From: Verrucomicrobiota bacterium
GTDB lineage: Bacteria > Verrucomicrobiota > Kiritimatiellia > JAAZAB01
Direction: 5' to 3'
Assembly: GCA_018896395.1 (NCBI GenBank)
Contig: JAHIMN010000283.1
Span: 1 to 12,378, forward strand
Length of the DNA: 12,378 bases
The translations under genes were made by a program, and so were the position numbers. Shown here in pieces: positions 5,147 to 12,357 of the stretch. Each line of letters starts with the position of its first letter. Within the stretch, counting starts at the first letter, position 1. Under the pieces are notes generated by a model, which ran no database searches, was not told where the DNA came from, and saw nothing but the letters and a program-made list of their open reading frames with translations.

Positions 5147-5896
5147 ATGAATATCCTGGCCTTGGCGGCGCATCCGGACGATATCGAATTCATGTGTGCC
5201 GGCACGTTGATCATGCTTAAAGAGCGGGGACACCAGATAGCGCTGGCCACGGTCAACAACGGTTCCTGTGGGTCGGCCACTCTGCCGCCGGACGAGATTG
5301 TCCGCATTCGCGCCGGTGAGGCGCGCCGTGCGGCGGAACTGATCGGCGCCACGTTCGACTGTGTCGGCATTCCCGACCTGGAATCCGTGTTTGACAATCC
5401 CACGCGTCGCAAGGTTTCGGAATTGATGCGACGCGCTCAGCCCGATATCGTCTGCACCCATTTTCCGGGCGATTACATGCCGGATCACGAGATCGCCGGT
5501 CTGCTGGCCCGCGACGCAACCTTTACGGCCACGCTGGGTAATTATTCGACCCTTGCGCCGCACCCGGCGCCGATCCTTAAGCGCCTGCCTTATCTTTACT
5601 ATTTCTCGACCTTGGAAGGCATTGACCATTTCGGACAAGATGTGCTCCTGGACATAATTGTGGACGTCAGTTCTGTGATGGACAAGAAAACGGCCATGCT
5701 GTGCTGTCACGCATCCCAGCGGGAATGGCTCCGGCACGAGCACGGCATTGACGAATATGTTGAATTCCTGAAACGCCAGGCGGCCCATCTCGGTGCCCGT
5801 CGCGGGTATGCCTTCGGCGAGGGTTTTCGCCAGCATCGCGGTCATGCCTATCCGCGCGACAATATTCTGGAAACGCTATTGGCCCCAAAACAATAA
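5147..5896 (+). CDS. PIG-L (LmbE-like) family zinc-dependent deacetylase
   Basis: The 249-residue product opens with the PIG-L signature AAHPDD (7-12), whose H9 and D12 bind and position the catalytic zinc, and has a further histidine motif THFPGDYMPDHE (104-115) supplying H114. Family members remove an N-acetyl group from N-acetylglucosamine-type sugars, as in mycothiol, bacillithiol or GPI-precursor metabolism; the substrate here is unknown. The start at 5147 has AAAGG (5135-5139) 7 nt upstream and begins directly at the first beta-strand (MNILALAAHPDD). An in-frame ATG at 5114 would add 11 residues before the fold and has no good ribosome-binding site. The next gene follows after 15 bp, so the two are probably co-transcribed and may act on one amino-sugar substrate. 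Confidence 0.92.
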   Translation: MNILALAAHPDDIEFMCAGTLIMLKERGHQIALATVNNGSCGSATLPPDEIVRIRAGEARRAAELIGATFDCVGIPDLESVFDNPTRRKVSELMRRAQPDIVCTHFPGDYMPDHEIAGLLARDATFTATLGNYSTLAPHPAPILKRLPYLYYFSTLEGIDHFGQDVLLDIIVDVSSVMDKKTAMLCCHASQREWLRHEHGIDEYVEFLKRQAAHLGARRGYAFGEGFRQHRGHAYPRDNILETLLAPKQ

Positions 5897-5911
5897 AGGA
5901 AAGGAACCGCG

Positions 5912-6718
5912 ATGAAGTATTCGTTTATGAGCTTTTCATGTCCCCAGTTGACGCTGGGCGAACTGCTGGCCACGGCCAAGCGTTTCGGCTATGAAGGCGT
6001 GGAACCCCGGATTGACAGCCAGCATAAGCACGGCGTTGAAACCGCCGCGTCCGCTGCCCAGCGCAAGGAAACAAAAAAACAGGCCGCCACCGACGGCGTA
6101 GCATTCGCCTGCATCGCCACCTCCTGTGTGTTCGCCAATCCTGAAATTACGAAGCAGAACGTTGACTATACGCTCAAGTGCATTGACCTGGCGGCCGACG
6201 TCGGCGCCGGGCGTATCCGGGTGTTTGGCGGCAGTTTGGCCAAGGACCAGAAACGGGAGGACGCCATTCGCATTGTGGCCGATGCCTTGCGCGCCGTGGG
6301 CGATCATGCGAAAGGGCGCGGCGTGACGGTCTGCATGGAAACCCATGATTCCTGGTGTCTGCCGGAGGATGTGGCCGCGGTTATGCAACGCGTCAACCAT
6401 CCGGCCATTGCGGTCAACTGGGATATCATGCACCCCGTGCGGGTATGCAAGGTGACCATGGACCAGGCGTTTGAGACGCTGAAGCCTTGGATCCGGCACC
6501 TCCATGTCCACGATGGCACACCTGGCAGTACCCAGTTGATGCCGATCGGCAATGGCGGCATTGATCACAGGCGGGCCATCGAGCTCTTGCAGACCATTCC
6601 CTATGATGGGTATCTCAGCGGCGAGTGGATCAACTGGAGCGACCCCTACGAGGTGCACCTGCCCCGCGAACTGGCGACAATGAAAAGCTACGAACGCGCG
6701 GCGGCCGCCGCCCGGTAG
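5912..6718 (+). CDS. Sugar phosphate isomerase/epimerase-like TIM-barrel protein
   Basis: The 268-residue protein belongs to the xylose-isomerase-like (AP endonuclease 2) TIM-barrel superfamily. Probable metal and substrate ligands lie at strand ends in the usual order: E143 in METHDSW, D171 and H174 in NWDIMHP, H200 in HVHDG, and E238 in SGEW. Such proteins isomerise or epimerise sugars and sugar-like compounds using a divalent metal; the precise reaction cannot be assigned. A strong AAAGGAAAGGA (5896-5906) lies 5 nt before the ATG. It is the second gene of a two-gene operon with the PIG-L deacetylase. No terminator is visible: its stop is 2 bp from the stop of the convergent kinase-like gene. 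Confidence 0.9.
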   Translation: MKYSFMSFSCPQLTLGELLATAKRFGYEGVEPRIDSQHKHGVETAASAAQRKETKKQAATDGVAFACIATSCVFANPEITKQNVDYTLKCIDLAADVGAGRIRVFGGSLAKDQKREDAIRIVADALRAVGDHAKGRGVTVCMETHDSWCLPEDVAAVMQRVNHPAIAVNWDIMHPVRVCKVTMDQAFETLKPWIRHLHVHDGTPGSTQLMPIGNGGIDHRRAIELLQTIPYDGYLSGEWINWSDPYEVHLPRELATMKSYERAAAAAR

Positions 6719-6720
6719 GG

Positions 6721-8067
6721 TTACGCCCCGTACCGGCTTCCGCCGATAAATTCCCGCAACAGCGCGTCCGCCGGCACGCACGCATCATCGGCGACGGCCG
6801 TTAAGGGCGACAGGAAATCATAAACCCGTTTAGCCCGGATATAGGCGTCCTGCCGGCTGGGATCCTGGTGGTAACGCGCAACGGCTTCCGGAAAATAGCG
6901 GAACACCCGGTGCTTCAGGATCGGAATCTCGTAGGGTAGGGCGCTGTTGACCAGGAAATCCGCCGTGTCAATGAAGGGAATAATGTTTTTAAGCTCACTG
7001 CGTCGGACGTAGTGCCAGTGGGTTAGCGTCGTTTCCGGCCGGGAATTGCGGTGCAGGCGGTCGCGGAGCATGCGGCGCATGAGCCGATTGTCGGCCCAGC
7101 GCATGAAGGCGCCGTCGGCGGCGCGCAACTGGCCGAGGGTTTCGATGTAAAGCCGGAATTTCTGTTCCGCCGGTATGCTGCGGGTCATGTCCTGGTAAAG
7201 CCCGTGCAGGCTGTCCAGCAGGAGAATCTGGTTGCTCTCCAGCCGCAGGGGTTCGACGGCCAGGGTGCGCCGGCCGGTTTTAAAATCGTAGCGCGGGGCC
7301 TGGATAGTCTCGCCGGCCAGGAGCGCGCTCAGGTGCTCATTGATCAGCTTCAGGTCCAGGGACTGCGGCGCTTCGTAATCGTAATCGCCGAACTCATCCC
7401 TGGGATGCTGTTCTAGATCGAAGAAATAGTTATCCACGTTGATGGCCTTGAACCCCAGCCCCACGCGCGCCAGACGTTCGCTGAGCTTGGCCGTCGTGGT
7501 CGTTTTACCGGAGGAGGAGGGTCCGGCGACAATGACGAGCCGGACGGCGTCCTGCCGCTCCAGGATTTGGGCGGCACACTCTGCGAGTTCTTCGTCGTAG
7601 CGCCGGTCGGCCTTCCGGACCAGCCGGGGGAAGTGCCCGCCGGCGATGAGGGCGTTAAGATCACTGATCGAGTCGCACCCGTGGTCCATGTTCCAGCGCA
7701 AAACCTCGTAGATTTTTTTGTAGGGGATGTTGTCGGTGACTTCGAAAGCATAGGCGCGGGCGGTGCGGGCCTGGGCGCGCTGGTTGCGGTAAATGATGTA
7801 GGCGCGGGCGGTCTTGATCGCCCCCCGGGCCATGAACGTTTCCTCGACGATATCCTGAATTTCCTCCACGCTCGGCGTGGCGTCCGTTCCATAGGCGGCA
7901 ATTAGCGCGCGTTCAACATCCAGGGCCAGGGAATCCGCTTGCGCGCGGTCACCTTGGCCGAGGGAGGCCATGGCCCGGAAGATGGCCGTGCTGATCCGGT
8001 CCCGGTCGTAAGGCGCCAAGTTGCCTTCGCGCTTGATAATCTGAAGGATGGGGAAGGATGATTTCAT
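6721..8067 (-). CDS. ATP-cone plus uridine-kinase-like P-loop protein
   Basis: The 448-residue product has two parts. Residues about 8-95 resemble an ATP-cone (IIKREGNLAPYDRDRISTAIFRA..., ending ARAYIIYRNQR), the nucleotide-sensing module known from NrdR and ribonucleotide reductase. Residues about 175-400 resemble the uridine kinase/phosphoribulokinase fold: Walker A GPSSSGKT (182-189), VDNYF (211-215), PRYDF (258-262) corresponding to the uridine-kinase PxYDF substrate motif, and the Walker-B-like strand ILLLDSLHGL. It probably phosphorylates a nucleoside or sugar with adenine-nucleotide feedback through the cone, but the substrate is unknown. The start is fixed by the cone beginning at residue 11. 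The Shine-Dalgarno sequence is weak. It is divergent from the UroD-like gene and convergent with the isomerase gene. Confidence 0.88.
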   Translation of the reverse strand: MKSSFPILQIIKREGNLAPYDRDRISTAIFRAMASLGQGDRAQADSLALDVERALIAAYGTDATPSVEEIQDIVEETFMARGAIKTARAYIIYRNQRAQARTARAYAFEVTDNIPYKKIYEVLRWNMDHGCDSISDLNALIAGGHFPRLVRKADRRYDEELAECAAQILERQDAVRLVIVAGPSSSGKTTTTAKLSERLARVGLGFKAINVDNYFFDLEQHPRDEFGDYDYEAPQSLDLKLINEHLSALLAGETIQAPRYDFKTGRRTLAVEPLRLESNQILLLDSLHGLYQDMTRSIPAEQKFRLYIETLGQLRAADGAFMRWADNRLMRRMLRDRLHRNSRPETTLTHWHYVRRSELKNIIPFIDTADFLVNSALPYEIPILKHRVFRYFPEAVARYHQDPSRQDAYIRAKRVYDFLSPLTAVADDACVPADALLREFIGGSRYGA

Positions 8068-8139
8068 GCTTGATTATGGTGCTGGCATGGCTTAAAAATC
8101 AAGCCGGAAGTGTGGTTATTATTATTCTGAGGAACGCGG
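8068..8139. promoter_or_regulatory. Divergent promoter region between kinase-like and UroD-like genes
   Basis: The 72-bp divergent spacer must hold promoters for both directions. It contains a 7-bp dyad CTTGATT/AATCAAG (8069-8075 and 8097-8103) that could be an operator, and an AT-rich run TTATTATTATTC before the UroD-like gene's TGAGGA (8128-8133). No clear -35/-10 pair was found. Confidence 0.35.
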
Positions 8140-9225
8140 ATGCAATCAATGACTGCCAGGGAACGGGTTGGTAATCTGCTCCAACGTAAGCCGGTGGACC
8201 GAGCCTCGTTTGCCGAGTCGCTCTGGGGCGAGACAGTTAAGCACTGGACCGATGAGGGGCATCTAAAGGAAAAGGAAGATCTCGCCACCCATTTCAAAAT
8301 GGAGCTTCGGAGCGCCGGGTGGTTCAATTGCATTGCCAATCTGGATGCCCCGGAGACCATCGTCGAGGAAAACGAGGAAACCAAGCTGGTGCGCAACGGC
8401 AACGGGGCGCTCCTGCGCTGGTGGAAGAAGAAATCCGGCACACCGGAGCACGTGGATTTTATGGTCAAGGACCGCGAAGGATGGGAAAAGCATATCAAGC
8501 CCTTGCTGAAGCCTGATCGGCGCCGCGTAAATTTCGAGGACTATCGCCGTATTAAAAAGCTGGCGGCGGAGCGTCAGGAATTTTTCTGCTGGGCCGGGAT
8601 CAACGTGTTTGAGCAAATGCATCCCATGTGCGGGCACGAATACATGCTCATGGGCATGGCGCTGGACCCGGACTGGGTGCGGGACATGACCAAAACCTAC
8701 GCGGACCTGACCATCGCCATGTGGGAAATACTGTTCGCCGAGGAGGGTTTGCCGGACGGCATATTCTTTTATGAGGACATGGGGTTCAAGGAGAAGCCGT
8801 TCATGTCGCCGGAGATGTACCGCGAGCTTATTATGCCGGCGCACAAGCGGACTTGTTCCTGGGCGTACAGCAAAGGGTTGCGGGTGATCATGCACTCGTG
8901 CGGCTTTGTCGAGCCGCTGGTGCCGCATATGATTGAAGCCGGCATTGACATGCTCCAGGCCATGGAGGTGAAGGCCGGCATGGACATGTTGCGGCTGAAC
9001 AAGCTCTACGGGGACAAGATAGGGTTCATGGGGAATATTGACATTCGCGAGATCATTTCCAATGACCGCAATCGAATTGATGCGGAGTTAAAGAAAAAAA
9101 TATTGCCGCTTATGGCAACGAAAACGCCCTATATTCTATCCTCGGACCATTCCACGCCGCCGGACGTGGACTACGAGGCGTTTCTCTATTTTCGCGACCG
9201 CGGTCTGGAATTGGCGAGATATTGA
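8140..9225 (+). CDS. Uroporphyrinogen decarboxylase (UroD/MtaA-like) family protein
   Basis: The 361-residue protein has the UroD-superfamily barrel, with the methyltransferase-type zinc motif MHSCGFVEPL (251-260; H252 and C254), then GNIDIREI (299-306) and a C-terminal SSDHSTPPDVDYE (334-346). HxCG is typical of corrinoid:coenzyme M methyltransferases (MtaA, CmuA) rather than of HemE, so a heme-pathway role is unlikely. The third zinc ligand, a C-terminal cysteine in MtaA, is replaced by the DH of SSDHS, so chemistry may differ. No corrinoid protein or other methyltransferase gene lies nearby. TGAGGA (8128-8133) lies 6 nt before the ATG; an in-frame ATG three codons downstream (8149) is a possible alternative. 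The substrate is unknown. Confidence 0.88.
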   Translation: MQSMTARERVGNLLQRKPVDRASFAESLWGETVKHWTDEGHLKEKEDLATHFKMELRSAGWFNCIANLDAPETIVEENEETKLVRNGNGALLRWWKKKSGTPEHVDFMVKDREGWEKHIKPLLKPDRRRVNFEDYRRIKKLAAERQEFFCWAGINVFEQMHPMCGHEYMLMGMALDPDWVRDMTKTYADLTIAMWEILFAEEGLPDGIFFYEDMGFKEKPFMSPEMYRELIMPAHKRTCSWAYSKGLRVIMHSCGFVEPLVPHMIEAGIDMLQAMEVKAGMDMLRLNKLYGDKIGFMGNIDIREIISNDRNRIDAELKKKILPLMATKTPYILSSDHSTPPDVDYEAFLYFRDRGLELARY

Positions 9226-9248
9226 GCGGCTACATCAGCACGGTGCCG

Positions 9249-9279
9249 TTGCCGCACAAGCGGAACAACATAATATAAC
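9249..9279 (+). promoter_or_regulatory. Candidate sigma-70 promoter of the metX-metW gene
   Basis: TTGCCG (9249-9254) is followed after 16 bp by TAATAT (9271-9276), or after 19 bp by the better TATAAC (9274-9279). Transcription would start near 9283, leaving about 30 nt before the ATG, too short for a SAM riboswitch. Confidence 0.4.
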
Positions 9280-9313
9280 CAACGGTCTACAGCCCACGGT
9301 CGTTAAAGGTATC

Positions 9314-11215
9314 ATGAGTGATCCGACTACAACTGAAGACAGCGTGGGATTGGTGGAGACAAAGAACGTTGCCATCAATCTGCCGCCGGAGGGATTGGTT
9401 CTGGAAAACGGCGAAAGCCTGCCGGAACTGCAGGTGGTCTACGAAAGCTATGGGAAGCTTGCTCCTGCCGGCGACAACGTCATTTACATTTGCCACGCTC
9501 TTACCGGCGATGCGCACGTGGCCGGTTACTACAGTTCGCAAGATAAAAAATCCGGCTGGTGGGATGCCATGGTCGGCCCGGGCAAGGGGATCGACACGAA
9601 CCGCTTCCACGTGATTTGCGCCAATATTCTCGGCGGCTGTATGGGTACGACGGGGCCCTCTGCGCTCAATCCGCGCACGGGCTGTCCCTACGGCTCATCA
9701 TTTCCTGCAATCACTACCGGGGATATGGTTCATGTCCAGTATCTCCTGCTCCAGCACCTGGGCATCAAGCGCCTGGCGGCGGTCATCGGGGGGTCGTTTG
9801 GGGGCATGCAGGTCCTGGAATGGATTCGCCGCTATCCTCTCGTGGTGGACAAAGGCGTGTGCATTGCTTCGGCCATGAGTCTTTCGGCCCAGGCGCTGGC
9901 GTTCGATATTGTGGGCCGCAACGCCATCCAGGCCGATTCCGCCTGGGCCGGCGGCAACTATTATGGAAAAGCACAGACCCCTGTCCTGGGCCTGGCCCAG
10001 GCGCGCATGATCGGACACATTACCTATCTCTCCTCTGAAAACATGAAACGCAAATTCGGGCGCGAGAAGAAGGCAATCCATGAGCCCCTGCCACGTTTTG
10101 CCACCCCGTTCCAGGTGGAAAGCTATCTGGATTACCAGGGCTCCAAGTTTGTTGACCGGTTCGACGCCAACTCCTACCTGCACATTACCGAGGCCATGGA
10201 TATCTTTGACCTGGCCGAAAATTGCGCCGACCCGGCCGAGGCGTTCCGCTCCGTGGATCCGCGCACGCATGTCCTGGTGGTGGCCCTCAGCTCGGACTGG
10301 CTCTTCCCGCCGGAACAGTCGCTGGCCGTAGCCCGGGCGCTCGTGCGCGCCGGCAAGCACGTTTCCTATTGCCTCCTGCCGTCGCCTTATGGGCACGATG
10401 CGTTTCTGGTCGAGGTGGAACATTTGACCGACGTACTGCGCACGTTCCTGGAATCAGTAAGCGCCTCTTGCCCGGCTCCGCCGGAGCGCTCTCGCCTGGG
10501 CGTAGCGCTCCGGCGGAGCCTGGTCGCCGAGGCGAGCGCAGATACGCGGGTGTCGAACAGGCCCTCAACCCCTCCGCCGCCACGGCGGCTTGTACACAAA
10601 AGAGTCCACGGCGAATTAGAGCGTGAGGATTACATCCGTATTGTCGAGCAGATTATCCCCGGTGCGCGGGTCCTCGACCTCGGCTGTGGCGACGGCGAAC
10701 TGCTGTGCGAACTCATGGCCCGCAAAACCATTACCGGCCTGGGCATGGATATTGATCTGGAGCATGTCATTAGCGTTCTGCACAAAGGCCTGGATGTGTT
10801 TCAATGCGACCTCGACGCGGGCTTAAACGTCATCCCGGACCGGTCCTACGATTATGCCGTGCTCAGTCAGACCTTGCAGGTGGTGCGCAAGCCGCGCCTT
10901 GTCCTTAACGAAATGCTGCGCGTGGCGCGCGAGGGGATCGTGAGCTTCCCCAATTTCGGCAATTGGCGGCATCGCCTGCGGCTGGGACTCAAGGGCCGGA
11001 TGCCGGTTTCCGGCACCCTGCCTTTCGAGTGGTATGATACGCCCAACATCCATCTCTCCACGCTGGAAGATTTTCACTCCCTGTGCCGCATGGATCATAT
11101 CCGCATTGTGGATACCGTGTGCATTCCGCGAGGCTGGGGCGATGCCGCCTTGCTTCGCTTAGGCCTGCGCAACCTGGGGTCCGATCGGGTTCTGATCCGG
11201 ATTGCGCGGGAATAA
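9314..11215 (+). CDS. metX-metW: Fused MetX-MetW: homoserine O-acyltransferase with C-terminal MetW domain
   Basis: The 633-residue protein joins two methionine-pathway proteins. Residues 1-380 are MetX, an alpha/beta-hydrolase that transfers an acyl group from acyl-CoA to homoserine: nucleophile S161 in GGSFGGM, D328 in SSDWLFPP and H361 in YGHDAF form the catalytic triad. Residues about 434-633 are MetW, a SAM-methyltransferase-like fold with VLDLGCGDGELL (453-464), LSQTLQVV (517-524) and the MetW-typical SFPNFGNWRHR (544-554). MetX and MetW are commonly encoded by neighbouring genes, and MetW is reported to support MetX activity. Here they share one frame with no stop. The linker (about 381-433) is low-complexity, rich in A, R, S and P, and its DNA holds a perfect 17-bp palindrome. 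Acetyl versus succinyl specificity was not resolved. AAAGG (9305-9309) precedes the ATG. Confidence 0.95.
   Translation: MSDPTTTEDSVGLVETKNVAINLPPEGLVLENGESLPELQVVYESYGKLAPAGDNVIYICHALTGDAHVAGYYSSQDKKSGWWDAMVGPGKGIDTNRFHVICANILGGCMGTTGPSALNPRTGCPYGSSFPAITTGDMVHVQYLLLQHLGIKRLAAVIGGSFGGMQVLEWIRRYPLVVDKGVCIASAMSLSAQALAFDIVGRNAIQADSAWAGGNYYGKAQTPVLGLAQARMIGHITYLSSENMKRKFGREKKAIHEPLPRFATPFQVESYLDYQGSKFVDRFDANSYLHITEAMDIFDLAENCADPAEAFRSVDPRTHVLVVALSSDWLFPPEQSLAVARALVRAGKHVSYCLLPSPYGHDAFLVEVEHLTDVLRTFLESVSASCPAPPERSRLGVALRRSLVAEASADTRVSNRPSTPPPPRRLVHKRVHGELEREDYIRIVEQIIPGARVLDLGCGDGELLCELMARKTITGLGMDIDLEHVISVLHKGLDVFQCDLDAGLNVIPDRSYDYAVLSQTLQVVRKPRLVLNEMLRVAREGIVSFPNFGNWRHRLRLGLKGRMPVSGTLPFEWYDTPNIHLSTLEDFHSLCRMDHIRIVDTVCIPRGWGDAALLRLGLRNLGSDRVLIRIARE
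10474..10520. repeat. Perfect 17-bp inverted repeat inside the MetX-MetW linker coding sequence
   Basis: GGCTCCGCCGGAGCGCT (10474-10490) and its exact reverse complement (10504-10520) enclose a 13-nt loop. Part of the loop, CTCGCCT (10491-10497), can also pair with AGGCGAG (10530-10536). The AGCGCTCCGG core is shared with the intergenic palindrome after the response regulator (2861-2868). It encodes residues 387-403 of the fusion, between the two folded domains. Confidence 0.9.
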
Positions 11216-11237
11216 TTTACGGCCAAAGAGTGTGGGT

Positions 11238-11311
11238 GTATGGGAGTTTGGATGTATGGGAGTAAAAGTTTTTCAGAACGCCCATACTCCCACACGCTCA
11301 TACTCCCATAC
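11238..11311. repeat. GTATGGGAGT double-copy inverted repeat
   Basis: GTATGGGAGT occurs twice on the left (11238-11247 and 11254-11263, 16 bp apart). Its reverse complement occurs on the right as ACTCCCATAC (11302-11311), with a one-base variant ACTCCCACAC (11286-11295), also 16 bp apart. The whole forms a hairpin with a loop of about 22 nt in the 173-bp gap before cysE. Confidence 0.85.
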
Positions 11312-11332
11312 ATGAGTTGCGTAGCGAGCCAT

Positions 11333-11351
11333 ACACTGAACACTGAACACC
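11333..11351 (+). repeat. GAACACTG repeat, left copy flanking cysE
   Basis: ACACTGAACACTGAACACC is a short tandem of the 8-nt unit ACACTGAA. A near-identical inverted copy (18 of 19 matches) lies after cysE at 12358-12376. Confidence 0.8.
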
Positions 11352-11388
11352 TTGTAGTTGCTAATTGACGGCCAAGGAGGAAAAACCC

Positions 11389-12309
11389 ATGAAACTCACC
11401 GAATGGATGGACAATAAATTGCCGGCCATCGTGGGCACCCTGTCGCGTTGCATGAACTGTCAGGTCGGCGTCAATACGCAGAAGCGATTCAACCTGGCCG
11501 GTCAGAAAGCCGTGCATGCGGTCGTGGATGAATTCATGGGTATTCTGTTTCCCGGCTGTCATGGGCGCGCGCCGCTGACCGAAGGCCACATGGAAACTCT
11601 GTATAATACCCAGATCCGCTCGGCGGCGACACTCCTGGCCGAGCAGGCCGAAAATGCATTCCGTTACCAGTGCGAATTCGAAAAATGCAAGGATTGCGGG
11701 GACTGCCGTAAAAAAGCGGAAAAAGCCGTCATGACCCTGGTTAAATCCCTGCCAGCCATCCGCGACTTGCTCCAGCGGGATATCCAGGCGGCCTACGACG
11801 GCGATCCGGCCGCCCGATCGCTCATGGAAATCGTCATGAGCTATCCCGGCCTGCAAGCCATCGCCATTCACCGCGTTGCCCACGTTCTTTATCAGAAGGG
11901 CGTGCCGCTGATCCCGCGGGTCATGTCGGAACAGGCCCATTCGAGCACGGGCATTGATATTCACCCGGGCGCCCAGATCGGCGGCGGATTTTTTATTGAC
12001 CATGGCACGGGCGTGGTCATCGGTGAAACCTGCGTTATCGGCGAAAATGTGAAGCTGTATCAGGGCGTCACGCTGGGCGCCCTGAGTTTCCCCAAGGACG
12101 AGCACGGCAACCCCATCAAGGGCATCAAGCGGCACCCCGAAGTGCGGGACAACGCGACGATCTATGCCGGGGCCACTATCCTGGGCGGCGAAACGGTCGT
12201 CGGCGAAGGCGCCGTGATCGGCGGCAACGTGTGGCTGACCCATTCCGTGCCGCCGGGCGCCAAGGTCTATAACCAACAGCCCAAGCCCCACATCCAGATG
12301 GTCGAGTGA
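11389..12309 (+). CDS. cysE: Serine O-acetyltransferase with cysteine-rich N-terminal region
   Basis: The 306-residue enzyme transfers acetyl from acetyl-CoA to L-serine, the first step of cysteine synthesis. The C-terminal left-handed beta-helix is canonical: D190 (GIDIHPGAQIG) and H205 (IDHGTG), 15 residues apart, correspond to the catalytic D143/H158 pair of E. coli CysE, followed by GVVIGET, VTLGAL and KRHPEV. The N-terminal helical region is longer than usual and carries C21/C24 (CMNC) and C95, C100, C103, C106 (C-x4-C-x2-C-x2-C), resembling a metal or iron-sulfur site; its role is unknown. The start at 11389 has AAGGAGG (11374-11380) 8 nt upstream; an upstream in-frame TTG at 11365 precedes that site and is rejected. 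It lies 173 bp after the methionine-pathway gene in the same direction, so a sulfur amino acid cluster is likely. Confidence 0.95.
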   Translation: MKLTEWMDNKLPAIVGTLSRCMNCQVGVNTQKRFNLAGQKAVHAVVDEFMGILFPGCHGRAPLTEGHMETLYNTQIRSAATLLAEQAENAFRYQCEFEKCKDCGDCRKKAEKAVMTLVKSLPAIRDLLQRDIQAAYDGDPAARSLMEIVMSYPGLQAIAIHRVAHVLYQKGVPLIPRVMSEQAHSSTGIDIHPGAQIGGGFFIDHGTGVVIGETCVIGENVKLYQGVTLGALSFPKDEHGNPIKGIKRHPEVRDNATIYAGATILGGETVVGEGAVIGGNVWLTHSVPPGAKVYNQQPKPHIQMVE

Positions 12310-12357
12310 CGGCCGCTTGGCTGTGCCTGAATTAAATCTGTGGTGATTACTCTGAGA

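Noticed and set aside
6716..6723. Overlap or terminator between the convergent isomerase and kinase-like genes
   Set aside because: The stop codons are 2 bp apart, do not overlap, and no hairpin with a T-tract was found there.
9226..9313. SAM-responsive riboswitch upstream of metX-metW
   Set aside because: The likely leader is only about 30 nt and no conserved riboswitch core is visible.
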